Below, one piece after another: positions 25,894 to 36,209 of a stretch of DNA of 64,000 nucleotides. The notes under the pieces were generated by a model. That model did no database searches and had not been told where the DNA came from. It was given only the letters and a program-made list of their open reading frames with translations. The position numbers and the translations under genes were made by a program. Numbering within the stretch: the first letter of the stretch is position 1; every line of letters starts with the position of its first letter. Source of the DNA: Microbacterium sp. LWO14-1.2 (GTDB lineage: Bacteria; Actinomycetota; Actinomycetes; Actinomycetales; Microbacteriaceae); NCBI RefSeq assembly GCF_038397715.1, contig NZ_CP151633.1:620001-684000 (forward strand). The letters are read 5' to 3'.

Positions 25894-25923
25894 CGAGGCG
25901 GTGACGCTTCCGTCACCGCCTCG
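25894..25923 (-). terminator. intra-operon hairpin (partial terminator or RNA stabiliser)
   Basis: Perfect 13-bp stem (CGAGGCGGTGACG / CGTCACCGCCTCG) with a 4-nt loop between the binding-protein gene and the permease genes. It is followed on the minus strand by TAGGCT, which could be a secondary -10 box. The position fits the usual reduction of permease relative to binding-protein mRNA. Confidence 0.65.
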
Positions 25924-25944
25924 CGGGGTCGTTCGTGATCAGAC

Positions 25945-27579
25945 CTACTTGGCGGCCTTCGTGATCTCGTAGTACAGCGGGACGGAGTTCCAGCCGAACG
26001 TGACGTTGTCGACGTTCTCGCTGTACCCACCGGTCACGTTGGAGTACCACAGCGGGATGGCCGGGAGGTCGTTGAAGAGGATCTCCTGAGCCTTGGTGAA
26101 GTCCTCAAGCTGCGCGGCCGGGTCCGGGTTGCTGATTCCGGCCTCGATGGCGGCGTCGAACTCGGGGTTCGTGTAGTCGCCGTCGTTCGAGCCTGCGCCC
26201 GTCGCGTAGAGCGGGCCGAGGAAGTTGTACAGACCCGGGTAGTCAGCCTGCCACCCTGAACGGGCAGCGGTCTGAATCGACCGGTTGTTGATCTCCTCGC
26301 GGATGACCGCGAACGTCGGGTACGGGGCCCCCGAGGCGTCGATGCCGAGGTTGTTCTTGATCTGGTTCGTGACCGCGTCGACCCACTCCTGGTGTCCGCC
26401 GTCCGAGTTGTAGGCGATCTGGAAGGTGCCCTCCCAGGGCGAGATCTCGTCGGCCTGAGCCCACAGGTCCTTCGCCTTCTCGGGGTCGTACTTCAGAACG
26501 TCACTGCCGGGGACCGAGTCGGACCAGCCGTCGATGACCGGCGACGTGAAGTCGGAGGCCGGGGTACGCGTGCCCGAGAAGATCTTCTCGGTGATCTGGT
26601 CACGGTCGATGGCCATCGACAGCGCCTGACGGCGGAGAATGCCCTCTTCGCCCGAGAAGTGCGGGAGGAACTGACCGATCGTGTAGGACTGGAAGACGGC
26701 TGCGGGCTGGTTCACAGCCCGGTCGCCCAGCTCGTCCTGGAACGTCGGCAGCGACGCCGCGGGGATGACATCGATCACGTCGACCTCGCCGCCGAGCAGG
26801 TCGGCGTAGGCCGCTTCCTGCGTGGCGTAGAAGTTGATCGTCAGACCGCCGTTGGCGGCCTTGCGGCCACCGTCGTAGTCGTCGTTGCGGACGAGGTCGA
26901 TCTGCACGTCGTGCTGCCACGCGCCCTCGCCGTCGAGCTTGTAGGGACCGTTGCCGACCGGGTTCTCACCGAACGCCGCCATGTCCTCGAACGCGACGTC
27001 GGGGAGCGGGTAGAACGCCGAGTAGCCGAGACGCAGCGCGAAATCGGACGCCGGCTTGTTCAGCGCGATGGTGAACGTGTAGTCGTCGACCTGCTCGAGA
27101 CCCGTGAGCTCCGAGTCCTCGTCGTAGCTGAAGCCCTCGATGTCCTCGAAGAAGTAGCTGGAGAGGTGCTTGTTCGAGGCCTTGGCGCCCTCGTTCCACG
27201 CCTTGATGAAGTTGTCGGCGGTGACCTCTTCACCGTTGGTGAAGGTCTGGCCCTCCTTGAGCTTCACAGTGAGGTGCTGCGGGTCCTCGGTCGTGATCTC
27301 CTCGGCCATGTCGTTGACCGGCTTGCCCTCGGCGTCGTAGTAGATCAGACCGGCGAAGATCTCGTCGAGGATCTTGCCGCCACCCACCTCGTTGGTGTTG
27401 GTGGGGATCAGCGGGTTCTCGGGCTCGGAGCCGTTCGTCGTGATGATGGCATCCGCGTCGGCCTCGCCACCGGCGTTGCCGCCGTCGTTGTTGCCGCCGC
27501 CGCTCGCGCAGCCCGCGAGCGCCAGGGCGCCGATCGCGAACAGCGCGGTGCCCGCAAGGGCGATCTTGTTGCGCTTCAC
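25945..27579 (-). CDS. family-5 solute-binding lipoprotein of a peptide-type ABC importer
   Basis: 544 residues. Basic N-terminus, hydrophobic segment, lipobox LAGC with the lipidated Cys at about 24, then a Gly/Asn-rich linker. The mature domain has SBP family-5 features (DNFIKAWNEGAKAS, NPVGNGPYKLDGEG, LSMAIDRDQITEKIF, GWQADYPGLYNFLGPLYATG). It captures the ligand outside the membrane for the permeases encoded downstream. The GTG after AGGAGG was chosen, since an upstream ATG would place a non-signal stretch before the signal peptide. Ligand unknown; GWQADYP resembles oligopeptide OppA-type proteins. Confidence 0.9.
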   Translation of the reverse strand: MKRNKIALAGTALFAIGALALAGCASGGGNNDGGNAGGEADADAIITTNGSEPENPLIPTNTNEVGGGKILDEIFAGLIYYDAEGKPVNDMAEEITTEDPQHLTVKLKEGQTFTNGEEVTADNFIKAWNEGAKASNKHLSSYFFEDIEGFSYDEDSELTGLEQVDDYTFTIALNKPASDFALRLGYSAFYPLPDVAFEDMAAFGENPVGNGPYKLDGEGAWQHDVQIDLVRNDDYDGGRKAANGGLTINFYATQEAAYADLLGGEVDVIDVIPAASLPTFQDELGDRAVNQPAAVFQSYTIGQFLPHFSGEEGILRRQALSMAIDRDQITEKIFSGTRTPASDFTSPVIDGWSDSVPGSDVLKYDPEKAKDLWAQADEISPWEGTFQIAYNSDGGHQEWVDAVTNQIKNNLGIDASGAPYPTFAVIREEINNRSIQTAARSGWQADYPGLYNFLGPLYATGAGSNDGDYTNPEFDAAIEAGISNPDPAAQLEDFTKAQEILFNDLPAIPLWYSNVTGGYSENVDNVTFGWNSVPLYYEITKAAK

Positions 27580-27790
27580 TGTGTGTCCTCCTGTGGACGG
27601 GTATTCATCAGACTGCGCGCTCATCGTCGAACGCGTAGGGATAGTTGAGCGTAACCCGGGGTGCACGCAACCCCGCGCTCGGCTAATGAACCGTTACTCA
27701 GTGGTGACCATCCGTAATATTGCTGAAACACGCGGCCGACGCGAGTACGGTTGTTGGCCGCTCTGCGGACGCGCCGGCGTCACGAGCGCT

Positions 27791-27826
27791 GAAGGGGGTC
27801 GGATGCCACCGCATCCGACCCCCTTC
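27791..27826 (-). terminator. terminator of the gcv operon
   Basis: Perfect 16-bp stem (GAAGGGGGTCGGATGC / GCATCCGACCCCCTTC) with a CACC loop, 12 bp after the gcvP stop. Confidence 0.85.
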
Positions 27827-27838
27827 CTGTCGCCGTGA

Positions 27839-30715
27839 TCAGGCGAAGGCCTCGATCGGCGGGCAGGCGCACACGAGGTTGCGGTCGCCGTACGCCTGGT
27901 CGATGCGCCGCACCGGCGGCCAGTACTTCCCCGCGACGAGGGCGTGCACCGGGTAGGCGGCGTCCTCCCGCGTGTAGGCGTGCTCCCACTCCCCTGCGAT
28001 GAGCGACACCGCGGTGTGCGGAGCGTTCACCAGGGGGTTGTCGTCGGCGGGCCAGCGGCCGGCGGCGACGGCATCCGCCTCCGCCTTGATCATGACCATG
28101 GCCTCGACGAAGCGCTCGATCTCGTCGATGTCCTCCGACTCCGTCGGTTCCACCATGAGGGTGCCGGCGACCGGGAACGACATGGTCGGGGCGTGGAAGC
28201 CGTAGTCGATGAGCCGCTTCGCGACGTCGTCGACCGTGACACCCGTGGCCTCCTTGAGGGGACGCAGGTCGAGGATGCACTCGTGCGCCACTCGTCCGTT
28301 CTCGCCGCTGTAGAGCACCGGGTAGTGCTCTCCGAGGCGTGCGGCGATGTAGTTCGCCGAGAGGACGGCGGATGCCGTGGCGCGACGCAGACCGTCGGCG
28401 CCCATCATGCGGACGTACGCCCACGAGATCGGCAGGATGCCGGCGGAGCCGTACGGCGCTGCCGAGATCGGTCCGCCGTCGAACACGAAGCCGCCCGCGT
28501 GCTCGGCGCGCTGCGCGAGCGGGTGAGAGGGCAGGAACGGCGCGAGGTGGGCCTTCGCGGCGACCGGACCGACGCCCGGTCCGCCACCGCCGTGCGGGAT
28601 CGCGAACGTCTTGTGCAGGTTGAGGTGCGAGACGTCGCCGCCGAGGTCGCCGAACCGCGCGTAGCCGAGCAGGGCGTTCAGGTTCGCCCCGTCGACGTAC
28701 ACCTGACCGCCGGCGTCGTGCACGGCCGCCGTGATCTCCACGACGTCCTGCTCGTACACGCCGTGCGTCGACGGGTAGGTGATCATCAGGGCGGCGAGCT
28801 CGTCGGCGTGCAGCGCGATCTTGGCGCGCAGATCCGCGAGGTCGACGTTGCCCAGCTCGTCGGTCGCGACCACGACCACCTTCATGCCGGCGAGCACCGC
28901 CGAGGCGGCGTTCGTGCCGTGGGCCGACGACGGGATCAGGCAGATCGTGCGATGCACGTCGCCGTTGGCGTGGTGGTACCCCCGGATCGCCAGGAGCCCG
29001 GCCAGCTCTCCCTGCGAGCCCGCGTTCGGCTGCAGCGAGACGGCGTCGTACCCGGTGACCTCGGCGAGCCACGACTCCAGCTGCTCGATGAGGTCGAGGT
29101 AGCCCTGCACGTCGGATGCCGGGGCGAACGGGTGGATGCCCGCGAACTCCGGCCACGTGATCGCCGCCATCTCGGTGGCCGCGTTGAGCTTCATGGTGCA
29201 GGAGCCCAGCGGGATCATGCCGCGGTCGAGCGCGTAATCGCGATCGGCGAGCGACTTCAGGTAGCGCATCATGGCGGTCTCGCTGCGGTGCGCGTGGAAG
29301 ACCGGGTGCGTCAGGTACTCGTCCTGGCGGAGCAGCGCCTCGGGTAGCGCCGAGAGCGGGCCGGTCAGGCCGAACACGCGCTGCTGCGGACCGCCGAACA
29401 CCCGCGCCACCTCGTGGAGGTCGGCGGTCGTGGTGGTCTCGTCCACCGAGATGCCCACGGTGTCGGCATCCACCCCGTGCAGGAGGATGCCCTTCTCGTG
29501 CGCGGCCGCGACATGCTCGGCTGCGGTGCCGGGAACGCGCACGTGCAGCGTGTCGAAGAAGGCGTCGTGCACGACCTCGGCACCCGCCTCGACAAGCCAG
29601 TCGCGCAGCAGAGCGGCCTTGGCGGCCGTCTCACGGGCGATCGCGCTGAGCCCGTCCGGGCCGTGGTAGACCGCGTACATGGAAGCCATGACGGCGAGCA
29701 GCACCTGAGCGGTGCAGATGTTCGACGTGGCCTTCTCCCTGCGGATGTGCTGCTCGCGGGTCTGCAGCGACAGGCGGTAGGCGGGACGGCCGTCGGCGTC
29801 GACCGAGACGCCGACGAGGCGTCCGGGCAGCTGACGCTCGAGACCGGCGCGCACGGCCATGTAGCCGGCGTGCGGTCCGCCGAAGCCCATCGGCACACCG
29901 AACCGCTGCGTCGTGCCGACCGCGACATCGGCGCCCATGCTCCCCGGTGACGCGAGGAGCGTCAGTGCGAGCAGGTCGGCTGCGACGACCGCGAGACCGC
30001 CGGCGAGGTGCGCGGCGTCGATCACGGCGCTCGGGTCCCATACGTGCCCCGATGCGCCGGGGTACTGCACGAAGACGCCGAACAGCTCGGCGGGCAGCTC
30101 CTCCCCCGCGGCGAGGTCGACCGTCACGACCTCGATGCCGACGGCCTCCGCCCGAGCGGCGAGAAGGGCCCTGGTCTGCGGGAAGGCGTCCGCGTCGACG
30201 GCGAACACGTTCGACGTCGTCTTCGAGGCGCGCCGCGCGAGCAGCATCCCCTCGACGACAGCCGTCGACTCGTCGAGCATGGAGGCGTTCGCGGTGGTGA
30301 GACCCGTCAGTTCCGAGACCATCGTCTGGAAGTTGATGAGCGCCTCGAGGCGGCCCTGCGAGATCTCGGGCTGGTACGGCGTGTAGGCGGTGTACCAGGA
30401 CGGGTTCTCGAGGACGTTGCGCTGGATGACGCTCGGCGTGATGGTGCCGTAGTACCCGAGGCCGATCATCGGTCGGTTCACCGCGTTGCGGCGGGCCAGC
30501 GAACGGAGCTCGGCGAGCGCCTCCGTCTCGCTCGCGGCAGGCGGGATGACGCTGTCCTCGTGCTCGGCCGTGAAGATCGAGGCGGGCACAGCCTCGCGCA
30601 TCAGCGCCTCGATCGAGCTCTGTTCGGCGGACTCGGCCGAGAGTCCGAGCGCGTCGAGCATCCGACTCTGGGCGGACGAGGTGAGTCCGATGTGACGATC
30701 GGCGAAAGAGACCAC
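27839..30715 (-). CDS. gcvP: glycine dehydrogenase (decarboxylating), P-protein
   Basis: 958 residues, the fused full-length form of P-protein with two homologous halves. The PLP-lysine lies in [17 protein letters not shown] in the second half. The N-terminus (FADRHIGL) and C-terminus ([12 protein letters not shown]) match the family. It decarboxylates glycine and passes the aminomethyl group to lipoyl-GcvH. The GTG start lies 7 nt after the gcvH stop. Third gene of gcvT-gcvH-gcvP, controlled by the glycine riboswitch upstream. Confidence 0.96.
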   Translation of the reverse strand: MVSFADRHIGLTSSAQSRMLDALGLSAESAEQSSIEALMREAVPASIFTAEHEDSVIPPAASETEALAELRSLARRNAVNRPMIGLGYYGTITPSVIQRNVLENPSWYTAYTPYQPEISQGRLEALINFQTMVSELTGLTTANASMLDESTAVVEGMLLARRASKTTSNVFAVDADAFPQTRALLAARAEAVGIEVVTVDLAAGEELPAELFGVFVQYPGASGHVWDPSAVIDAAHLAGGLAVVAADLLALTLLASPGSMGADVAVGTTQRFGVPMGFGGPHAGYMAVRAGLERQLPGRLVGVSVDADGRPAYRLSLQTREQHIRREKATSNICTAQVLLAVMASMYAVYHGPDGLSAIARETAAKAALLRDWLVEAGAEVVHDAFFDTLHVRVPGTAAEHVAAAHEKGILLHGVDADTVGISVDETTTTADLHEVARVFGGPQQRVFGLTGPLSALPEALLRQDEYLTHPVFHAHRSETAMMRYLKSLADRDYALDRGMIPLGSCTMKLNAATEMAAITWPEFAGIHPFAPASDVQGYLDLIEQLESWLAEVTGYDAVSLQPNAGSQGELAGLLAIRGYHHANGDVHRTICLIPSSAHGTNAASAVLAGMKVVVVATDELGNVDLADLRAKIALHADELAALMITYPSTHGVYEQDVVEITAAVHDAGGQVYVDGANLNALLGYARFGDLGGDVSHLNLHKTFAIPHGGGGPGVGPVAAKAHLAPFLPSHPLAQRAEHAGGFVFDGGPISAAPYGSAGILPISWAYVRMMGADGLRRATASAVLSANYIAARLGEHYPVLYSGENGRVAHECILDLRPLKEATGVTVDDVAKRLIDYGFHAPTMSFPVAGTLMVEPTESEDIDEIERFVEAMVMIKAEADAVAAGRWPADDNPLVNAPHTAVSLIAGEWEHAYTREDAAYPVHALVAGKYWPPVRRIDQAYGDRNLVCACPPIEAFA

Positions 30716-30722
30716 GAGGCGA

Positions 30723-31100
30723 TCAGCCCTCCGTGTGCGCGACGTAGGCGTCGCGGTCGAGGAGTCCGTCGAGCGCGTCGTCCGCGACCTCGACCTTGAT
30801 GAGCCACGCGTCCTCGAACGGCGAGGAGTTCAGCAGCGCAGGGTCGTCGACGACGGCCTGGTTCACCTCGGTCACCGTGCCGGCGACCGGGGCGTAGAGC
30901 TCGGACACCGACTTGGTCGACTCGGCCTCGCCGAACACGTCGCCGCGAGAGACCGCCGTGCCCACGGCCGGCAGCTCGACGAAGACGATGTCACCGAGGG
31001 CGTCTGCGGCGAAGTCGGTGATGCCGACGGTCGCCACCGCGCCGTCGACGGCGACCCACTCGTGCTCTTCGCTGTACTTGAGGGTGGTCAGATCGGTCAT
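30723..31100 (-). CDS. gcvH: glycine cleavage system H-protein
   Basis: 125 residues. The lipoylation region is [18 protein letters not shown], with the modified Lys in ESTKS. The first part, [14 protein letters not shown], is also diagnostic. It shuttles the aminomethyl group between P-, T- and L-proteins. The start ATG overlaps the gcvT stop by 4 nt (ATGA). Confidence 0.96.
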   Translation of the reverse strand: MTDLTTLKYSEEHEWVAVDGAVATVGITDFAADALGDIVFVELPAVGTAVSRGDVFGEAESTKSVSELYAPVAGTVTEVNQAVVDDPALLNSSPFEDAWLIKVEVADDALDGLLDRDAYVAHTEG

Positions 31101-32203
31101 TTTGTCCTCCGGTAGAAAGGCAGGGCGGTCACGGTCGCGGGGATGCGGGTTCCCCGCACGTCAAGGAATACTGCGGATCCCTCCGCAGCGGAAGAAGGAT
31201 CGACGTAGGCCATCGCGATGGGATGCCCCAGGGTCGGACTCAGGGCACCGCTCGTGACCTCGCCGATCGGCGTGCCGTCCTCGGTCACGACCGCGTAGCC
31301 GGCGCGACCGGCGCGCTTGCCCTCGGCGGCGAGACCGACGAGGACGCGGGCATCGGATGCCGCATCGACGGCGTCCTTCCCCACGAAGCTCTCCTTCGCC
31401 GAGACGACGACGCGGCCGAGGCCCGCCTGCGCGGGCTTCGTGTCGAGCGTGAGCTCGTGGCCGTAGAGCGGCATGCCCGCCTCCAGGCGGAGCGTGTCGC
31501 GGGCGGCGAGACCGGCCGGGATCAACCCGTGCGACTTACCGGCGGCGAGCACGGCATCCCACAGCGAACCGGCGAGCGCCGCGGGGACGAGCAGCTCGAA
31601 GCCGTCCTCGCCCGTGTACCCGGTCCGAGCGAGCAGCAGCGGCTGACCTTCGAACGTCGCGGTCGCCCACGCGTAGTAGCGCTGCTCCGACCACGGGATG
31701 CTGACGTCGGCGACTCCCTCGGTCTCGGCGAGGATCGCCTCGGCGTTCGGACCCTGCACGGCGATGAGGGCGTAGTCGTCGGAGACGTCGTCGACCTCGA
31801 CCGTGAAGCCGTCGGTCCGGGCGGAGAGCGCCTCGCGCACGGCATCCCGGTTCCCGGCGTTCGAGATGACGAGGTAGTCCTCGTCGCCGAGTCGGTACAC
31901 GATGACGTCGTCGATGATCCCGCCGGACTCGGCGAGCAGCAGCGAGTACTTGGCCTTGCCCACGGCGAGCGCCGACAGGCGCCCGGCGAGGGCGTGGTCG
32001 AGATAGTCGGCGGCCTGCGCGCCGCGCACCGTGAACTCGGCCATGTGCGAGATGTCGAAGATCCCGGCGGACTGGCGCACCGCGTGGTGCTCGGCGAGGT
32101 CCGACGTGTACCTGACCGGCATCTGCCAGCCGCCGAAGTCGGTGAAGGACGCGCCGAGAGACTCATGGCGGTCTCGCAGCGGGGTGTAGCGGGGGTCGGA
32201 CAT
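31097..32203 (-). CDS. gcvT: aminomethyltransferase, glycine cleavage T-protein
   Basis: 368 residues. Typical features are the N-terminal [24 protein letters not shown], the folate-binding region ([12 protein letters not shown]) and [21 protein letters not shown]. It moves the methylene group to tetrahydrofolate, releasing ammonia. First gene of the operon, directly downstream of the tandem glycine riboswitch. Confidence 0.96.
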   Translation of the reverse strand: MSDPRYTPLRDRHESLGASFTDFGGWQMPVRYTSDLAEHHAVRQSAGIFDISHMAEFTVRGAQAADYLDHALAGRLSALAVGKAKYSLLLAESGGIIDDVIVYRLGDEDYLVISNAGNRDAVREALSARTDGFTVEVDDVSDDYALIAVQGPNAEAILAETEGVADVSIPWSEQRYYAWATATFEGQPLLLARTGYTGEDGFELLVPAALAGSLWDAVLAAGKSHGLIPAGLAARDTLRLEAGMPLYGHELTLDTKPAQAGLGRVVVSAKESFVGKDAVDAASDARVLVGLAAEGKRAGRAGYAVVTEDGTPIGEVTSGALSPTLGHPIAMAYVDPSSAAEGSAVFLDVRGTRIPATVTALPFYRRTK

Positions 32204-32255
32204 GGAGTTCTCCCGGGCTGGGTCGGGCGGAACGGCGGCGACGTCGTTCCTCGGA

Positions 32256-32442
32256 ACTCCCCCTCTGTCATGGGCCTGAGAGTTTCACCCCTGAGGGGCT
32301 TTCACCGTCGGCGGACGTGGGGCTCTGCGCTCCACGTCTCTTTCCAGAGTGGCCGGGACCCCGCGGTACGCGTACCTGAGAGATTGGCGGGGAGGCTTGC
32401 TCCTTCGGTGCCCGGCTGCGTTCGCCGGGGCTCTCCCGCGTG
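32256..32442 (-). promoter_or_regulatory. tandem glycine riboswitch controlling gcvT-gcvH-gcvP
   Basis: Two aptamers in series on the minus strand. Aptamer I (about 32442-32340) has GGGAGAG, CACCGAAGGAGCAA and ATCTCTCAGG; aptamer II (about 32338-32256) has GCAGAGCCCC, GGTGAAAGCCCC and AAACTCTCAGG with the closing GACAGAGGGGGA. These conserved blocks are the hallmark of the glycine riboswitch, which turns on glycine cleavage when glycine is abundant. Downstream there is about 50 nt to the gcvT start, with no clear terminator hairpin, so control may be at translation initiation. This fills the gene-free stretch 32204-32504. Confidence 0.93.
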
Positions 32443-32473
32443 GCCCGTTCGGCCGATGTTCGATTGTGGTCCC

Positions 32474-32479
32474 AGTGTA
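32474..32479 (-). promoter_or_regulatory. -10 box of the gcv operon
   Basis: TACACT on the minus strand, about 30 nt before the first aptamer. A short GCGGGT/ACCCGC inverted repeat sits directly upstream of it. Confidence 0.45.
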
Positions 32480-32504
32480 GCGGGTGACCCGCTGCCGCCA
32501 CCGC

Positions 32505-33337
32505 TCAGAGCCCCGCGAGCTCCGCCCTCACCTCGTCGCGCAGACGGCCCAGGTTCTCGGGCTCGGGCGCAGCGCCGAGCAGGGTCCTCGTGTACTCGTG
32601 CTGCGGGTTCAGGATGACGTCGTCCGCGGGTCCTCGCTCGACGACGTCGCCCTTGTAGAGCACCATGATCTCGTCGCTGAAGTGGCGCGCGGTGGCGAGG
32701 TCGTGCGTTATGTACAGCACGCCGAGGTCGTCTTCGCGCTGCAGGTCGGCGAGCAGGTTGAGCACCCCGAGCCTGATCGACACGTCGAGCATCGAGACGG
32801 GCTCGTCGGCGACGATGAACCGCGCGCCCGGCGCGAGGGCGCGCGCGATCGCGACGCGCTGACGCTGTCCGCCGGAGAGCTCGTGGGGGCGCCGCTCGGC
32901 GAAGCTCTCCGCCGGCGTGAGGCGCACGCGCTCCAGCAGTTCGAGAGCACGATCGCGCACCTCGGTCCGCGACAGCCGCGGGTGGTGCAGCCGGATCGGC
33001 CGCTCGAGGTGGTGGAAGATCGTGTGGTACGGGTTCAGCGACGCGAACGGGTCCTGGAACACCATCTGCACCTGCGAGCGGTACGCCTCGACCGCGCGGC
33101 CGCTCGTGCCCGTCTCCTGCCCGTCGAGCAGGATCTGCCCGCTCGTCGGGGTCTCCAGCTTCATCAGCATCCGCGCGATCGTCGACTTGCCCGATCCCGA
33201 CTCGCCGACGAGCGCGACCGTCTTGCCCGCCTCGATCGTGAACGACACGTCCTTCACGGCGTGCAGTACCGAGGTCTTGAACCCGGACCGCAGGTGGAAG
33301 TCCTTGACGAGGTTCCGCGCTTCGAGGGTGGGGGCGC

Positions 33338-33341
<4 letters not shown>
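32505..33341 (-). CDS. second peptide-type ABC importer, ATPase (DppF type)
   Basis: 278 residues. ABC ATPase with Walker A GESGSGKST (about 39-47), Q-loop VFQDPFASLNP, signature LSGGQRQRVAIARAL, Walker B FIVADEPVSMLD, and the oligopeptide-family tail QHEYTRTLLGAAPEP. Works with the DppD-type ATPase encoded immediately upstream; their genes overlap in ATGA. The longer frame upstream only reads through that gene. Confidence 0.92.
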
Positions 33342-34197
<856 letters not shown>

Positions 34198-34201
<4 letters not shown>

Positions 34202-35181
34202 GCGGCGACTCCCTTCGTCTTGGCGGCCTTGCGCACGCGGCGAGCCGCGTCGGGTGCGTTGCGCAGCTTGGGGTTGATGACCTCGTCGATCGCGAAGTTG
34301 ATGAGCGCGAGCCCCGCCCCGAGGAGCGCGATCATCACACCCGGCGGCACGAACCACCACCAGGCGCCTCGACCGAGCGCCTGGCCGGACTGCGCGTCGT
34401 TGAGGATGCTGCCCCACGTGATAGACGAGTTGGGGCCGAGACCGAGGTACGACAGGCCGGCCTCGCCGAGGATCGCGAAGATGATCGCGAACAGGAACTG
34501 CGCGGTCAGCAGCGGCAGCAGGTTCGGCATGATCTCGACGAGGATGACCCGGAACGAGCGCTCACCCGCGACCTTCGACGCGTACACGTAGTCGCGGGTG
34601 CGGAGCGAGCGGGTCTGCAGCCGCAGCACGTAGGCGGCACCCGCCCACGAGGTGATGCCGAGCACGAACGCCACGAGCTGCCAGCTGCGCTGCGGGACGA
34701 ACGACGCGATCACCATCACGAGCGGGAGGCCGGGGATGACGATCATGACGTTCGTCAGCAGCGCGAGCGCGTCCTCACGCCAGCCGCCGAGATAGCCGGC
34801 GAGGACGCCGAAGACCAGCGACAGGACGATCGCGATGCCGCCGGCGACGAGCCCGACCAGCAGCGATCCCTGCGCGCCGATCGCGAGCTGGGCGAGCGTG
34901 TCGTTGCCGAGCTTGGTGGTGCCGAGCCAGTGCTCGGCGGACGGAGGCTGCAGAGCGGCGTTGTCCGTGCTGCGCGGGTTCTGCGTGAACATCGGCGCGA
35001 TGATCGCGAACAGCACGATCGACAGCACGAGCACCATGCCGACGATGAACTTCGCCGAGCGGGTCGGCATCAGACCGCGCCCCTTCTTCGGCTTCTGCGT
35101 CGCGAGCGTGACGGTGGTGGCCGGCTCCGAGGTCGGCTGCTCCTTGACGATCTGCATCGGGGTGAGCTTGGTGTCAGACAT
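34198..35181 (-). CDS. second peptide-type ABC importer, permease (DppC type)
   Basis: 327 residues. Cytoplasmic N-terminus of about 40 residues, one helix, the OppC-N segment with HWLGTTKLGNDTLAQL, then the permease domain with coupling segment TRDYVYASKVAGERSFRVIL and a C-terminal NFAIDEVINPKLRN. It overlaps the DppB-type permease gene by 8 bp. The C-terminal tail RKAAKTKGVAA is basic. Confidence 0.92.
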
Positions 35182-36169
35182 TCTGGCGCGCCCTCGGGTC
35201 GATGAATCCGTAGATCAGGTCCATGAAGAAGTTGGCGGCGAGCACCGTGATCGTGATGACGAGGAACAGGCCCTGCATGAGGGCGTAGTCGTTGTTCGTC
35301 ACGGCCTGGAACATGAGCTTGCCGATGCCGGGGTAGGTGAACACCTGCTCCATGACGATCGAGCCGGCGACCACGAAGCCGAGGGTGATCGAGAAGCCGG
35401 CGATCGACGGGATGGCGGCGTTGCGCGCGGCGTAGGTCGTCATGATGCGACGGGGACGCAGGCCCTTCGCCTCAGCGGTGAGCACGTAGTCCTCCGACAT
35501 CGTCTGCACCATCATGTTGCGCATGCCGAACAGCCATCCGCCGACCGAGCTGACCACGATGGTGAGCGCGGGCAGGATCGCGTGCGACAGCGCGTTGGAG
35601 AAGAACGCCCACGTGGGCTCCGGGCCGTCGGGGAAGTCGAACACGTCGTAGCCGCCGAAGATCGGGAACCATCCGAGCCCCACGGCGAAGACGGCGACGA
35701 GGATGAGGGCCATCCAGAAGTACGGAATGGACTGCAGCACGGTCGTCGCGGGGATGATGTGGTCGACCCACGTGCCGCGCTTCCACCCTGCCCAGGCGCC
35801 GAGCACGACGCCGAGGATGAAGGAGATGACGGTCGCGGTGCCGACGAGGATCAGCGTCCACGGCAGCGCCTGACCGATCAACTCGGTCACCGGGGTCGGG
35901 AACTTGGTGACGGAGACGCCCAGGTCGCCCTGGAACATCCGCCCCCAGTAGGAGAGGTACTGCTCCCAGAGGGAGGAGTCGTCGCCACCGAGCAGCAGTT
36001 TGATGTTGCGGATGGTGGTCTCGGAGACCTCGCCGCCCGCGCGCTGCATCTTGGCGATCATGATGTCGGCGGGATTGCCCGGCATCATGCGGGGAAGCAG
36101 GAAGTTGATGGAGATGGCGGCCCACAGCGTGAACGCGTAGAACCCTATTCGTCGTGCGTAGAACTTCAT
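35174..36169 (-). CDS. second peptide-type ABC importer, permease (DppB type)
   Basis: 331 residues. Opens with a DppB-like helix and RMMPGNPADIMIA. It carries the SLWEQYLSYWGRMFQGDLGVS loop and the coupling motif EDYVLTAEAKGLRPRRIM, and ends in DLIYGFIDPRARQNV. The length and the NPADIM/GDLGVS motifs fit the family well. Starts 40 nt after the binding-protein stop, without an intervening hairpin, unlike the first importer operon. Confidence 0.92.
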   Translation of the reverse strand: MKFYARRIGFYAFTLWAAISINFLLPRMMPGNPADIMIAKMQRAGGEVSETTIRNIKLLLGGDDSSLWEQYLSYWGRMFQGDLGVSVTKFPTPVTELIGQALPWTLILVGTATVISFILGVVLGAWAGWKRGTWVDHIIPATTVLQSIPYFWMALILVAVFAVGLGWFPIFGGYDVFDFPDGPEPTWAFFSNALSHAILPALTIVVSSVGGWLFGMRNMMVQTMSEDYVLTAEAKGLRPRRIMTTYAARNAAIPSIAGFSITLGFVVAGSIVMEQVFTYPGIGKLMFQAVTNNDYALMQGLFLVITITVLAANFFMDLIYGFIDPRARQNV

Positions 36170-36209
36170 GACGGTCTTCTTCGACTCCCTGCTTCCCCGG
36201 TGACGCGGA

